From an uncultured Prevotellaceae bacterium (lineage in GTDB: Bacteria > Bacteroidota > Bacteroidia > Bacteroidales > Bacteroidaceae): a DNA stretch of 64,000 nucleotides. The DNA lies in the NCBI GenBank assembly GCA_902790625.1, contig CADASP010000004.1, forward strand, positions 1 through 64,000, in the 5' to 3' direction. Position 1 is the stretch's first letter; the number at the start of each line of letters is the position of its first letter. The notes beneath the pieces are model-generated. The model worked only from the letters and a program-made list of their open reading frames with translations, had not been told where the DNA came from and made no database searches. The position numbers were made by a program, and so were the translations under genes. Of this stretch, positions 35,754 through 45,391 are shown piece after piece.

Positions 35754-38700
35754 TGCTGATGACGGCGGCGGCATCGGCGATGGTGATGCCGTCGTCGAGG
35801 TTGACATTGGCTGTCTTCTCGTCGAAAATGCCTTCAGCGGGCTCACCGAGGATGTGGCGAACGATGGCCAAGGCATCGGCAATGGTCACTTCGCCGTCGT
35901 GGTTGACATCACCCAGCTGGTATTTCTTCGGCAAAGATGTCTGGAAGGCAATCTCGTAGAGGTAGCCACGTGCCTGACTGGCAACGACCTTATACACCTT
36001 CTCCTTATCCAAGTCGGCAATCGAAAGGCTGGCTTTTCCTGCCGTTGTATGGGTTATGCTCTCAACGGCCATTTCTGAAGCAGTTAACGACCCATCTTCG
36101 TCAACATCGCATTCATAGATGTTCAACGTTGTGGGGTATTGCGTCGGTTGATTGCTTCCCTGATTGATATAAAGCTTAATTGCTGTCGTATTGGTCACGT
36201 AGAAGGTCACTGTTTTTGCTGATTTGCTGTTCTTACTATTCGTTCCCACAGCTTTGGCATCAACTGAAGTAAAGTAGCTGCTGCTGCCTAAATATACATC
36301 AGTGTTTCCCCATGGCGTACTTCCACATTGATTTGTATTTGTCACCCCGCTTTCTATCCACGCTTGTGGATGTCCACTGCCAAGTGTTGTTTTGTCTGGA
36401 GCGTAACTGGCTCCAACGAATGCTCCGTAGATGGGCAGGGTGAGCCAAGCCACCTCGTCGTCCTCGTACTCAGTATATTTATAGAGGTTGTTGACGTAGG
36501 AAGTGTTCCATCCGGCATCGTCGATGGTGGCATACTTGGAGATATTCAGGTAGACATCGCTGGCGGTGCCGCCGTCGTTGGCTGTTGCCGTGAGGCTGAT
36601 GGCCACCGGCTCGGCTCCCTCGCTGGCCAGGGTGAGCGTGGCATTGTAGGTGCCCTCCTCGGAGGCATTGAAGGTGACGGCGACTGGTGCGCCCTCTCCG
36701 TCCTCGGTTATCTGGTCGGCGGCGAGCGTAGCGGGATTGACACTAAACACGTGGCTGTCGCCAGAGAGCGTGAAGGTGACGTTGCTATGGATGAAGCGCC
36801 CATTGACGCGGAAGGCCTGGCTCTGGTCGGTGTCGAGGCTGGCAACGAAGGTGAGTTCCTGCTCGTCGACAAGGATGGTGGGCGTGGCAGGCTCGGCGGT
36901 GCCGATGATGCTGACGCTGACGGGCGCTGCCCCCTCGCTGGTCAGGGTGAGCGTGGCGCTGAACGTGCCTGCCTCGGCAGGATGGAAGCTGACAGCTATG
37001 GCAGCCCCTGCGGCGGCTTCGACGGCCGACACCTCGCTCTTGTCGATGCTGAAGGCACCGCTCTCATCGCTGAGGGCGAGGGTCACCTTGTCGGTGAGGT
37101 ATTTGCCCTTCAGCGTGAAGGTCTGCGTGGCCTCTGTAGTGGCATAGATAGGTTCGAAGGTCAGCTCGGTAGGCTCGGCCTTGATGGTGGGAATCTTCTC
37201 CACATCGAGGGGTGTCTGGAAGGCAATCTCGTAGAGGTAGCCCTGATAGATGCTGGCATCAACCTTGTAAATCTTCGATGCGTCGAGGTCGGCCACGCCA
37301 ATGTTGAAGGTAGCCTTGGCTGTGGCGTTCTGCGCACTCTTGACGGCTTCGGTGCCCACGGTGAGTGTTCCGTCGCCGTTGATGGTGCACTCATACACCT
37401 TCAGCGATGTGGGGTAGCTACTGTTCACATTCTTCGTGTTCTTGCCATAGAGCTTCGCCCCGGTAATGTTGCTGACATAGAACGAAACGGTCTGCTTGGT
37501 GCTGCCGCCAGTATTTCCATAGCTGCGGGCTGTCGCTGATGTGAAATAGCTGCTGCTGCCTGCATAGACGTCGGTCGAAGTCCATGGGGTGCCGGAATAA
37601 TTCGTTCCATTGTAGGCTATCCAGTTCTGTGCCTTTGGCTCGAAAGCCTTTGAGGCGTAAGCGCCATAGACGGGCATGGTGAGCCAAGCCACCTCGTCGT
37701 CTTCATACTCCGTATATTTATAGAGGTTGTTGACGTAGGTGGTGCTCCATCCTGCCTCGTCGATGGTGGCATAGTTGGCGATATTCAGGAAGTTGTCGCT
37801 GGCTGTGCCGCCATCTCTTGCGATAGCGCTGAGGCTGATGGTGATGCTGTTGGCGCCTTCGCTGGCCAGCAGGAGCGATGCGGTGTAGGAGCCTTCGACG
37901 TCGGCGCTGAAGGTGACGGCGATGTCGACGCCCTCGTCAGCGACGGCGAAGCTGCTGTTGCTGATGCTGAACACGCCATTGTCGTCGGCGAGTGTGGCTG
38001 TCACCTCCTGCGTCAGGAAGCGTCCGCCCACCTTCACCGTCTGGGTAGTGCTGCTGCCCAGCTGAGCCGAGAACGCCAGTTCCTGCTTGTCGGCCAAGAT
38101 GGTGGGCGTGGCGGCCTCGGCGATGCCGGTGATGCTGATGGTGACGCTCTCGGCATTCTGGCTCGCGAGGGTGATGGTGGCGGTGTGTGTGCCTGCCTCG
38201 GTGGGAGCATAGCCGATGGTGAGCGTGGCCGATACCGAGCCGTCGGTCTGCTCAATGGTGGTCTGGTCTACGCTGAAGGCATCGTCGCCCGCCATCGTCA
38301 CGCTGATGTCGCCCTCAAGGTTGAAGCCCGTCACGCCGACCGTCTGCTGGTAGCTGAGCGTGGCATAGCCCTCGAAGCTCAGCTCCTGATGGTCGGTCCT
38401 GATGGTCGGCTCGCTGGTGGCTCCCAGGATATACTTGATGCCGGCCAGCGCGTCGATTTTGCCATTGCCGAAGTGCGAGGCATTGGGGCCATTAGTGGTG
38501 TAGTCGTCGTTGATGGCCGTGGCCGCCATGATTTGCTTCACGTCGTTCACGGTCAGGTTCTTGTGCAGCGCATGCTCGTCCATCGATGCCTGCAGCCACA
38601 ATGCCACGATGCCCGCCGCCACTGGCGTTGCCATCGAGGTGCCTTCCATCATGGCGTAGGGGTTTTTGGTGCTGTTCACCACGAGGTCGCTGTTGTGTTT

Positions 38701-40563
38701 GCTGCCATAGTAGCTGTATTCGTCGACCGATGTCGTGTGGTTATGGTTCACTCCCGCCGCCAGACGTGCGCCGGGAGCCGTAACCCAGGGATAGCGCTGG
38801 CCGTTGGGGCTGGCGGCGGCGGTGGCATAGCTCGAGAAGCTGGCGATGTCGCCGATGGTGTATTCGTCGGCCATGCTGTGCGTCGTGCCCTGATAGTCCT
38901 TCCACGTATTGGCCGAGACGTAGGCCCCGATGCTGATGGCGTTGGGCACCATCGCCTCGTCGCTCACGCACATGTCGTCTGAGCCTGCCATCCAGTTGTA
39001 GCCGCTGGTGGAGAGGTGGTTGGTGAAGTAGCCGTAATCGCCGCCCCAGATGTCGACCACCGAGCTGCCGCTGGTAGGATAGACCTGAATGGCCAGTGTG
39101 TAATTGCTCTTGTAATAGTTCTCGCCATTCTTGGTGGTAGTGGTTGAGCTCATTGTTTCGATTCCGTTTTCTGAATAGAGTACAACCTGAGTCTTGTCGG
39201 ACTCTACTTCATCATAATACACATTGAGCGTACCATCGTAATACGTGCTGAGCCCACTCACGGTGCCCGTCTGAGTTATCGTTCCGGTGGTTAGCACCTC
39301 TCCCGTCGAGGCATCGAGCACCAGAATCTTGATGCCCAGCTTGCTCACGCTGGTGGAGCGCGCCCAGGCATTGGCGATGAGACCTTTGTAGAAATAACCA
39401 CCGTCGGTGTTAGTATAGTAGTCGGCACGCACAATGGTGCTCAGCGGACTGCTACTGCTGGCCGTACCACTGATATGATAGCCGCCGCCCTCGCCATCCT
39501 TGCTTTTGGCTCCGTCGTTGGAAGCGGCAAAGAGTGCAATATGGTTAGGATGGTTGTCGCCAAACAGGTCTTTATATACGTCGGCCACGTCGCCCGTTCC
39601 GTCGTGCGGTCCCCATTGCGAGCCCCAGCTGTTGCTCACCACCACGGGCATATTGTTGTCGTCGGCATACTGCACGATTTTCTTCACGGCGTTCGACAAA
39701 TATGTGTCGTTAAGATCATAGATGCCAGCCAGGTAGAGGTCGCTACCGGGCGCCATTCCGCCATAGGTGGCATTGGCGTGGTCGTCGGTGACGGTGACGG
39801 TGGTGCCATTCACCCGCACGCTCGAGCCGCCGGCTGTAGTGGAAGTATGCGTGCCGTGGTCTTCTGCGTTGTCGTCGGTCAACGTGGTGCTCGTAATGGA
39901 AGTATATTCCTGTGCTTCGTAGCCATTATAGACGTATGCCCGCTTGATGCGCGAGTTGCCGTCCTTGTCCTTGAAGGCGATGTGGCCGAAGTCGATGCCG
40001 GTGTCGATGATGCCGAGCACCACTCCCGTTCCATCGTATTTCTGAGTGAGTCCTTCACCGATGGCATCGGCCGAGAGCGTCAGCAGGTCGTCGACGTTGG
40101 TGGTGGCGCGGGCGGTCTTCGTCGTGATGCGCTTCAGCGACGACACGTTGACGCGCTTCACGTTGCCGATGGCTGCCACGTCCATCACCTTGTCCACGGG
40201 GATGAGCGTGGTGAAGAGGCCGTTGCTGAACTCCTCCTGAACGATGACGCCTTGCGCCTCTATCTCGCCGCGGCGGCTGGGGTCGGCCAGACGCACGTAG
40301 GCTGCGATGTAGGCCTTGCCGTCGATGGTGTCGGGGGCGGCATAGATGCGCCCCGCGTTCTTGTGGTTGCGCTGCCACCGCTTGTCAACGGGCGTCAGTC
40401 CCAGCTGTTTCTCAGCTTGGGTGCTGCGCTTAGGACCGATGTTTCCCGCCATCTCGTCGAGAAACATCTGTGTGGTGGTCGACAACTTCTTGCTTGCATC
40501 CTCTTGTGCGAATCCTGCCAGCGTGCCTGCCGCGAGGATAAGGGCAAATAAAAATCTTTTCAT
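35740..40563 (-). CDS. S8 subtilisin-like peptidase with duplicated C-terminal modules and dockerin-like end
   Basis: A 1607-residue secreted protease; the ATG at 40563 begins the signal peptide MKRFLFALILAAGTLAGFAQ. The catalytic triad is Asp187 (IIDTGID), His236 (DHGTHTS) and Ser643 (EGTSMATP). After the catalytic domain come several Ig-like anchor domains (repeats of LxFxxxLGSSTTQTVKVGG type) and a roughly 200-residue module present twice (YATIDEAGW...EYEDDEVAWL). It ends in a dockerin-like pair (DVNHDGEVTIADA, NVNLDDGITIADA). It is likely an extracellular protein-degrading enzyme. A -7 box TACCTTTG is at 40589-40596. Confidence 0.92.
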   Translation of the reverse strand: MKRFLFALILAAGTLAGFAQEDASKKLSTTTQMFLDEMAGNIGPKRSTQAEKQLGLTPVDKRWQRNHKNAGRIYAAPDTIDGKAYIAAYVRLADPSRRGEIEAQGVIVQEEFSNGLFTTLIPVDKVMDVAAIGNVKRVNVSSLKRITTKTARATTNVDDLLTLSADAIGEGLTQKYDGTGVVLGIIDTGIDFGHIAFKDKDGNSRIKRAYVYNGYEAQEYTSITSTTLTDDNAEDHGTHTSTTAGGSSVRVNGTTVTVTDDHANATYGGMAPGSDLYLAGIYDLNDTYLSNAVKKIVQYADDNNMPVVVSNSWGSQWGPHDGTGDVADVYKDLFGDNHPNHIALFAASNDGAKSKDGEGGGYHISGTASSSSPLSTIVRADYYTNTDGGYFYKGLIANAWARSTSVSKLGIKILVLDASTGEVLTTGTITQTGTVSGLSTYYDGTLNVYYDEVESDKTQVVLYSENGIETMSSTTTTKNGENYYKSNYTLAIQVYPTSGSSVVDIWGGDYGYFTNHLSTSGYNWMAGSDDMCVSDEAMVPNAISIGAYVSANTWKDYQGTTHSMADEYTIGDIASFSSYATAAASPNGQRYPWVTAPGARLAAGVNHNHTTSVDEYSYYGSKHNSDLVVNSTKNPYAMMEGTSMATPVAAGIVALWLQASMDEHALHKNLTVNDVKQIMAATAINDDYTTNGPNASHFGNGKIDALAGIKYILGATSEPTIRTDHQELSFEGYATLSYQQTVGVTGFNLEGDISVTMAGDDAFSVDQTTIEQTDGSVSATLTIGYAPTEAGTHTATITLASQNAESVTISITGIAEAATPTILADKQELAFSAQLGSSTTQTVKVGGRFLTQEVTATLADDNGVFSISNSSFAVADEGVDIAVTFSADVEGSYTASLLLASEGANSITISLSAIARDGGTASDNFLNIANYATIDEAGWSTTYVNNLYKYTEYEDDEVAWLTMPVYGAYASKAFEPKAQNWIAYNGTNYSGTPWTSTDVYAGSSSYFTSATARSYGNTGGSTKQTVSFYVSNITGAKLYGKNTKNVNSSYPTSLKVYECTINGDGTLTVGTEAVKSAQNATAKATFNIGVADLDASKIYKVDASIYQGYLYEIAFQTPLDVEKIPTIKAEPTELTFEPIYATTEATQTFTLKGKYLTDKVTLALSDESGAFSIDKSEVSAVEAAAGAAIAVSFHPAEAGTFSATLTLTSEGAAPVSVSIIGTAEPATPTILVDEQELTFVASLDTDQSQAFRVNGRFIHSNVTFTLSGDSHVFSVNPATLAADQITEDGEGAPVAVTFNASEEGTYNATLTLASEGAEPVAISLTATANDGGTASDVYLNISKYATIDDAGWNTSYVNNLYKYTEYEDDEVAWLTLPIYGAFVGASYAPDKTTLGSGHPQAWIESGVTNTNQCGSTPWGNTDVYLGSSSYFTSVDAKAVGTNSKNSKSAKTVTFYVTNTTAIKLYINQGSNQPTQYPTTLNIYECDVDEDGSLTASEMAVESITHTTAGKASLSIADLDKEKVYKVVASQARGYLYEIAFQTSLPKKYQLGDVNHDGEVTIADALAIVRHILGEPAEGIFDEKTANVNLDDGITIADAAAVISIILQ

Positions 40564-40827
40564 TGGGTTAGAGTCATAAAAAAGTATGCAAAGGTAGTGA
40601 TAATACTGCATTTAGAAGAAAACAGCCACAGAGATTTATAGTTTTTTTGCACTCTCGCATCCCCAGGGTTTCAGTTTAGTTCGCCACGAGTGTCCTCCCG
40701 CTCACCAGCATAACGGGGATTACAAGTTTGCAATACAGGAGTCTTCTGTTGTTCAGCAACGTTTTTCACGAATAATGATTCCCAAAGAAGTGCAACCGTC
40801 TTTTCTACCGCATTAGGTCGTAAAATT

Positions 40828-41183
40828 TGTTAAGACGGAAGGCACCTCAAAACAGCTGAAAGCCCTCAAAACTCGCTTGCTTTCCACGAAAAAATAATTG
40901 GACGAAAATAAGCGAGTTTTGAGGGGGGGTGACAAACCTTTGGTTTTCAGGCGTATTGGCTCGATTTGGCGATAAAAACCCATGGTTGGCTCCAAAAAGT
41001 CAACGCCGAAAAAAAATTTGGCGTTGACTTTTTCTTTTTTGGCGTGCTCGCAGAAACGAAAAATGGCCTAAAAAATGGCTAAAATCATGCACAAAACGGC
41101 CATGGTTGTGCAAAAATCGCCTCAGAAATCGATTTCCCTTCCTCGCTCGCCTTGCTCAAACAGCCCAAAATGTGCGTTGTTTT
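40828..41183. repeat. About 370-bp intergenic repeat, copy B (inverted)
   Basis: The reverse complement of this block matches 18089-18455 over its whole length with scattered substitutions, including the CAAAACTCGCTT hairpin and the GGCGTTGAC palindrome. Confidence 0.85.
40994..41033. repeat. GGCGTTGACTTTTT palindrome inside copy B
   Basis: AAAAAGTCAACGCC (40994-41007) and GGCGTTGACTTTTT (41020-41033) are perfect complements with a 12-base loop. Confidence 0.9.
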
Positions 41184-41244
41184 CATCCTTCCATTCAGTT
41201 TTACCAAGAAAAAACAAATCACAACCCTTGTGAAAGGCCTTATC

Positions 41245-41260
41245 GTGGGAAACTTTAGTT
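41245..41260. repeat. Scar of an IS terminal repeat
   Basis: GTGGGAAACTTTAGTT is identical to the right end (53198-53213) of the IS at 52280-53212, in the same orientation, without any IS body next to it. It marks the left edge of the second island. Confidence 0.7.
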
Positions 41261-41332
41261 CTTTTATACAAAAAATCAAAAAAGGCAACCGACTCTGCAA
41301 AAAAATATGTAACTTTGCAAAAACATTTTGCC

Positions 41333-44300
41333 ATGAAAAGGTTTGCAGTTATTTTAGGGATAACACTCTTCTTTATGAATTGTGTTGCCCAAAACAAAAT
41401 TGTCGAAAATCCCATTTTCGATAGAACGAGCAATATCTCATTGCGTGTTGTTAAAGTCGTATGTGGTGAAGACACGACATTTGTTCATTGTGAGTATTCT
41501 GCGGTACCTCAGTCTTGGGCGAATATCTCTGATCGAACTTATCTTGCAAACGAATATACAGGTGAACATTTGACTTTGCTAAGATGTGAAGGTCTTCCGT
41601 TTTCCCCAGATAAACGCCACTTTGCTAATTCTGAGAAAATCGAAGTTGTTTTTTGTTTCCCCTCCATAACATCTGATAGTTTCAGTTTTATTGAAGGTGA
41701 TGAAGATGATGGCTTTAACATACATGGGATTCATTTGAATGAAAGCTATTTCAATGAGTTTTCTGAGAGTGATTATAACCGTTACGTAAATATGGCCTCT
41801 TTCTACACTGAAAGCAATAACATTGGGAAAGCCATAGAGTATAAACTGAAAGAATTGGAAGCTTCCAACTATTTATATGGAATGAAGTCAGAAATGTCTT
41901 CTACGGCATGCTTACAACTTGCCATTCTTTACGATGATTACGGTGATTACGGCAAGGCAATAATGTATGGTAAAGAAGCTTTGCAAAGTAGCTCCGAACT
42001 ATATGGAATTATAAATAAAGAATTGCCAGTTTATGTAGGTAACCTACGGTGTTTGGCTGGCTTTTTGAGAGATGCAGGACGTTATTCGGAAGCTGTTGAT
42101 TATTATTCTAAGTCTGCAGATTTGTACAAGGAAATGTTTGGAACTGATCACGAAGATTATAGTGCTACTTTACATCTTTTATCCGCTACTTATAATGAAT
42201 GTGACAGTCTGGATAAAGCAATTGAGATAATGAGTGAGACAGTAGAATTGCAGATGAAGAATCTCGGCATTGATCATTCTAACACTTTAATGTCATTAAA
42301 TAACTTAGCTGGATATCTATCCAAAAAAGGAGAATATGTTAAGGCAATAGAAATCGCTTCCAAAATTGCGGAAGCAGAAGAACGCAAAGGAGACAAAGAA
42401 GCGCTAGCATTATTCTATAATAATTTGGCAGGTTATTATGCAAAATTGAACGATTATGAAAATGCTATCAGAAATGGAGATAAAGCGGTAAACATTCGTA
42501 AAATAATATACGGAGAAGAGTCGATAGAATATGCTAGCTCCCTCTCAAACCTCGCAATGTACTATTTGAATTCGCCTACGGGAAGTAAAGATAAAGCAGA
42601 AGAAGCCTGTCTGAAGGCTCTATCTATAAAAAGGTTGTTATTTGGCCCAATGCATATACAAAATACTTCAACCATGTCTGTTCTTGCCGATATTTATGCA
42701 CATGAAGGTAGGTATTATGATGCTATTGAAGTGTCTAAAGAAGCTTTAGCTATCATTGATAATGAAAAGGGAACAAACTGCAATGAATATGCTATTACTC
42801 TGAGCAACATTTCTCTTTACTATTCAGATTTAAATGATATGAATAATGCTATTGAAAAAGGCAAAGAAGTCTGCATCATATATAAAAATCTGTTTGGGGA
42901 TGAAAATGTTATTTATGCTGAGAATCTTGCCTATTTGGCTAATACATACGCGAAATTTCGGCAATTTGAAAAAGCTTTAGAGTGCATGGAACAGGGACTT
43001 AAGATTCTACAAAAAAACTGTATAGGCCAATTAGAATCAACTGATGAAACATGGAGATCATTGTTTTGGAGTAAGTATAGCTCTTTCTTTGATTTGAATT
43101 ATCCATATATTGTGGCTAATTGCAACACTAATAGCTCTGTGGCTAATTTATATAACATGAGATTGTTCACTAAAGGACTCCTTTATTATCAGAGCAATCA
43201 GTCATCTTATGATATTACCTGGCAAGATGTTCGTAATAATCTTGGACAGGATGATATGGCTATTGAATTTGTCACTTCATCAAACTACACTAAGGGAGAC
43301 AGCTTGAATGCCTCTTTCTATGCCCTTTGCATTACAAAAGACCAGCCGTTTCCCAAAATGAAAAAGCTATTTGGACTCAATACAATTATTGGTAAAATTG
43401 ATGATTATCTATCACTATTAGACAATATAGGTAATAGATTGTGGGGAGAATTACATGAAGAAATAGCGGGGAAAAATAACATCTATTTTTCTGCTTCAAA
43501 TTTCTTGAATTCTATAAATATAGAAGATTTATTTGTAGATGGTATCGGAAACATTTCGGATAAATACAACATTTACAGACTAACTTCAACTAAAGAAATA
43601 GTTTTAAAAAGGAGTGGGTCAAATAGCAAGAATGCGGTTTTGTTCGGAGGGCTTAATTATGATGAGAAGGATTGTTCAACAACAAACAGTAAAGAGGCTT
43701 CTTATAAAAGGAGCGGATATGATTTTCTATATAATTCCAAGATTGAGATTGATACATTAGCTTCTATTCTAACTAGGTCTGGGTATGTATGTGAGAGTTA
43801 TAGTGGGACGAATGGCACAGAGGATATTTTCAAAAACCTATCATCACGCAATTGTCAAATACTTCATATTGCAACACATGGCGCTAATATGGATATCGGT
43901 AATAATACCGAATTATATTTGCAGGGGCATAAGGCTTTGAGCGATGATTCAAAGCAAGGCAATCAATATGAAAAGAGTGGGCTTGTTCGTTCTTATCTTG
44001 TGCTTTCTGGAGGAAATTTGTTGTTAAGACGAGAACAGCCAATATCTGGTGATGACGGAATCTTAACATCAGAGGAGATTTCAAAATTGGATCTAAAGTC
44101 CGTAGACCTTGTTGTGCTATCAGCATGTGAAACAGGACAGGGCGAATATGGCGTTGATGATAGTATGCTAGGACTTCAAAGGGGATTTAAGTATGCAGGG
44201 GTAAATACCATAATAATGAGTATGTGGGATATTGATGACAAAGCAACCCAACTTTTAATGGTAGAGTTTTACAAGAATTTAATGGCAGGCAAGAGTAAAT

Positions 44301-44407
44301 ACCAATCTCTTAAAAATGCCAAAAAGTATCTTCGGCAAGTTGAAAATGGCAAATATGACAAGCCTGAATACTGGGCTTCGTTTATAATGTTGGATGGGTT
44401 GAACTAA
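41333..44407 (+). CDS. TPR protein with C-terminal CHAT protease domain
   Basis: A 1024-residue protein; the ATG at 41333 gives a signal-like start (MKRFAVILGITLFFMNCVAQ). Residues about 140-560 are kinesin-light-chain-like tetratricopeptide repeats (for example SLSNLAMYYLNSPTGSKDKA). The C-terminal 250 residues are a CHAT domain, a caspase-fold protease, with His849 in HIATHG and Cys932 in LSACETG. CHAT proteases cleave partner proteins after activation in signalling or defence systems. The signal sequence would put this one outside the cytoplasm. It lies in the same AT-rich island as the caspase gene and may work with it. Confidence 0.9.
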   Translation: MKRFAVILGITLFFMNCVAQNKIVENPIFDRTSNISLRVVKVVCGEDTTFVHCEYSAVPQSWANISDRTYLANEYTGEHLTLLRCEGLPFSPDKRHFANSEKIEVVFCFPSITSDSFSFIEGDEDDGFNIHGIHLNESYFNEFSESDYNRYVNMASFYTESNNIGKAIEYKLKELEASNYLYGMKSEMSSTACLQLAILYDDYGDYGKAIMYGKEALQSSSELYGIINKELPVYVGNLRCLAGFLRDAGRYSEAVDYYSKSADLYKEMFGTDHEDYSATLHLLSATYNECDSLDKAIEIMSETVELQMKNLGIDHSNTLMSLNNLAGYLSKKGEYVKAIEIASKIAEAEERKGDKEALALFYNNLAGYYAKLNDYENAIRNGDKAVNIRKIIYGEESIEYASSLSNLAMYYLNSPTGSKDKAEEACLKALSIKRLLFGPMHIQNTSTMSVLADIYAHEGRYYDAIEVSKEALAIIDNEKGTNCNEYAITLSNISLYYSDLNDMNNAIEKGKEVCIIYKNLFGDENVIYAENLAYLANTYAKFRQFEKALECMEQGLKILQKNCIGQLESTDETWRSLFWSKYSSFFDLNYPYIVANCNTNSSVANLYNMRLFTKGLLYYQSNQSSYDITWQDVRNNLGQDDMAIEFVTSSNYTKGDSLNASFYALCITKDQPFPKMKKLFGLNTIIGKIDDYLSLLDNIGNRLWGELHEEIAGKNNIYFSASNFLNSINIEDLFVDGIGNISDKYNIYRLTSTKEIVLKRSGSNSKNAVLFGGLNYDEKDCSTTNSKEASYKRSGYDFLYNSKIEIDTLASILTRSGYVCESYSGTNGTEDIFKNLSSRNCQILHIATHGANMDIGNNTELYLQGHKALSDDSKQGNQYEKSGLVRSYLVLSGGNLLLRREQPISGDDGILTSEEISKLDLKSVDLVVLSACETGQGEYGVDDSMLGLQRGFKYAGVNTIIMSMWDIDDKATQLLMVEFYKNLMAGKSKYQSLKNAKKYLRQVENGKYDKPEYWASFIMLDGLN

Positions 44408-44437
44408 TATCGGAGAGGGGAATCCCTCTCTCCGATA
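44408..44437. terminator. Shared terminator between CHAT and zinc-ribbon genes
   Basis: TATCGGAGAG (44408-44417) pairs with CTCTCCGATA (44428-44437), with further GGG/CCC pairing inside. It lies between two converging genes and can serve both. Confidence 0.85.
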
Positions 44438-44440
44438 ACA

Positions 44441-44587
44441 TTAGTACTCATAAGGTCTGTCAAGGACTTTTGTGTTTCCGCAATTGGGGCACTTGTACTC
44501 TGTTAGTTGACGAGCAACACAATTTCGAATTTCAGTTCTTGTCCCTGTCTCGACCATCTGACTGTTACAAAAAAAACATTTTTCCAT
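44441..44587 (-). CDS. Small zinc-ribbon protein
   Basis: A 48-residue protein starting MEKCFFCNSQMV at 44587, next to an upstream ATG that is less likely. Two CxxC pairs (CFFC and CPNC) spaced 31 residues apart form a probable zinc ribbon. Such small proteins are common in Bacteroidetes and of unknown role (YgiT-like zinc-finger proteins are one related group). It has its own full promoter at 44700-44731 and a leader of about 100 bases. Confidence 0.75.
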   Translation of the reverse strand: MEKCFFCNSQMVETGTRTEIRNCVARQLTEYKCPNCGNTKVLDRPYEY

Positions 44588-44699
44588 AAATGAATCTTTT
44601 TTGTTAATACTATGCGGTTCTCCCTGCACCGCGTTGTCAAGCTACTAACATTGGTTCAAGACTCGAGTATGGAGCAGAAACCGGAGTTGTTTCTGGCTG

Positions 44700-44731
44700 C
44701 AAAGTTACAAATAATATCGGGAAGTGCCAAA
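44700..44731 (-). promoter_or_regulatory. Promoter of the zinc-ribbon gene
   Basis: TTTG (44728-44731, minus strand) and TAACTTTG (44700-44707) are separated by 20 bases. Confidence 0.75.
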
Positions 44732-44979
44732 TCTTTTCCGAGATTTTTGCGTGCGTTTGAAACTTGTCGATAGATTTTACGGCAACGGATAAACACGGAA
44801 AGACATGGAGTCACCGTAGGCTGTTAAACTGATTAGCTCACATTATTCACCGAGATTGCTTTTTTTCTTCGACACTACGTACCGCAGTTGTTTCCGGGTG
44901 AAGGCAGAGGGAGAAAAGCATGGGAGAGAGGAAGAGAAACGTTGGATAACAGGGGAAGAAGGGCTGCGTTGACAGTTTC

Positions 44980-45057
44980 GGGCGGCCGCCCTGATTCATG
45001 CGGGCGGCCGCCCTTATATAGTGGAGCGACCGCCCCGATATGTTGGAGCGGCCGCCC
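44980..45057. repeat. GGGCGGCCGCCC palindrome array
   Basis: Four GC-rich units lie about 22 bases apart: GGGCGGCCGCCC at 44980-44991 and 45002-45013, then degenerate GGAGCGACCGCCC and GGAGCGGCCGCCC. They stand out in an AT-rich gap and could form hairpins. The rest of the 44.6-45.1 kb gap shows no gene. Confidence 0.8.
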
Positions 45058-45128
45058 AAAATCAGTTTTTATTCCTCCTCAATGGCCTTGAATAATATCT
45101 TACGGATTTGTGCTGCTTCCATATAAAT

Positions 45129-45146
45129 TCTATAGAGTCTATAGAG
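45129..45146. repeat. CTATAG repeat, short copy
   Basis: Two TCTATAGAG units, nine bases apart, of the same type as the six-unit array at 101-154, here at the end of the anti-sigma-like fragment. Confidence 0.6.
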
Positions 45147-45297
45147 CTTGGCTATGGATTCTCAATATGACCGCCACGATACAGGCACATGAACGCAAGT
45201 GCGTATCTGTTGTCAATCTTGTTATGAATGCGCCCTCTTCCTCCTGGCTCATCTGCCCTCTTAGGAACTTCTCTACCAGATCAATATGTTCTTCCAT
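45139..45297 (-). pseudogene. Truncated second copy of the anti-sigma-like N-terminus
   Basis: A 52-codon frame beginning MEEHIDLVEKFLRGQMSQEE. Residues 8-30 align with residues 16-38 of the anti-sigma-like protein at 45392-46144 (IEAFLRGEMSAEEEAAF), after which the sequence diverges and stops inside a CTATAG repeat. No transmembrane helix or TPR region remains. It appears to be a duplicated and truncated gene, or a short free form of the sigma-binding segment. Confidence 0.55.
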
Positions 45298-45346
45298 TTG
45301 GCATCTGTTTTTACCCTTGATACACTATACTGGGAAGAAGGTAATC

Positions 45347-45382
45347 GAAAAAGCAGGAGGACAACCTTGTGATTGTCCTCCT
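45347..45382 (-). terminator. Terminator of the caspase-sigma operon
   Basis: AGGAGGACAA (45355-45364) pairs perfectly with TTGTCCTCCT (45373-45382), and on the minus strand the hairpin is followed by GCTTTTT. Confidence 0.85.
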
Positions 45383-45391
45383 AATGAGTCT

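Larger units (their letters stand above)
40564..41332. other. Divergent gap holding repeat copy B and an IS-end scar
   Basis: This 769-base gap separates the subtilase and CHAT genes. It contains the second copy of the 370-bp repeat, the 14-bp palindrome at 40994-41033, an IS terminal-repeat scar at 41245-41260 and the CHAT -7 box TAACTTTG at 41310-41317. No gene is seen. Confidence 0.8.

Noticed and set aside
44645..44680. Second copy of the tRNA-Asn 3' end (right attachment site)
   Set aside because: Only TTGGTTCAAG is shared; the match does not extend into the acceptor stem.
44980..45057. CRISPR array
   Set aside because: Units are only about 12 bases, palindromic and degenerate, spacers are about 10 bases, and no cas gene is nearby.
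44809..45110. Coding frames on both strands (67-70 codons)
   Set aside because: They run through the GC palindrome array and have no conserved motifs or plausible start context.
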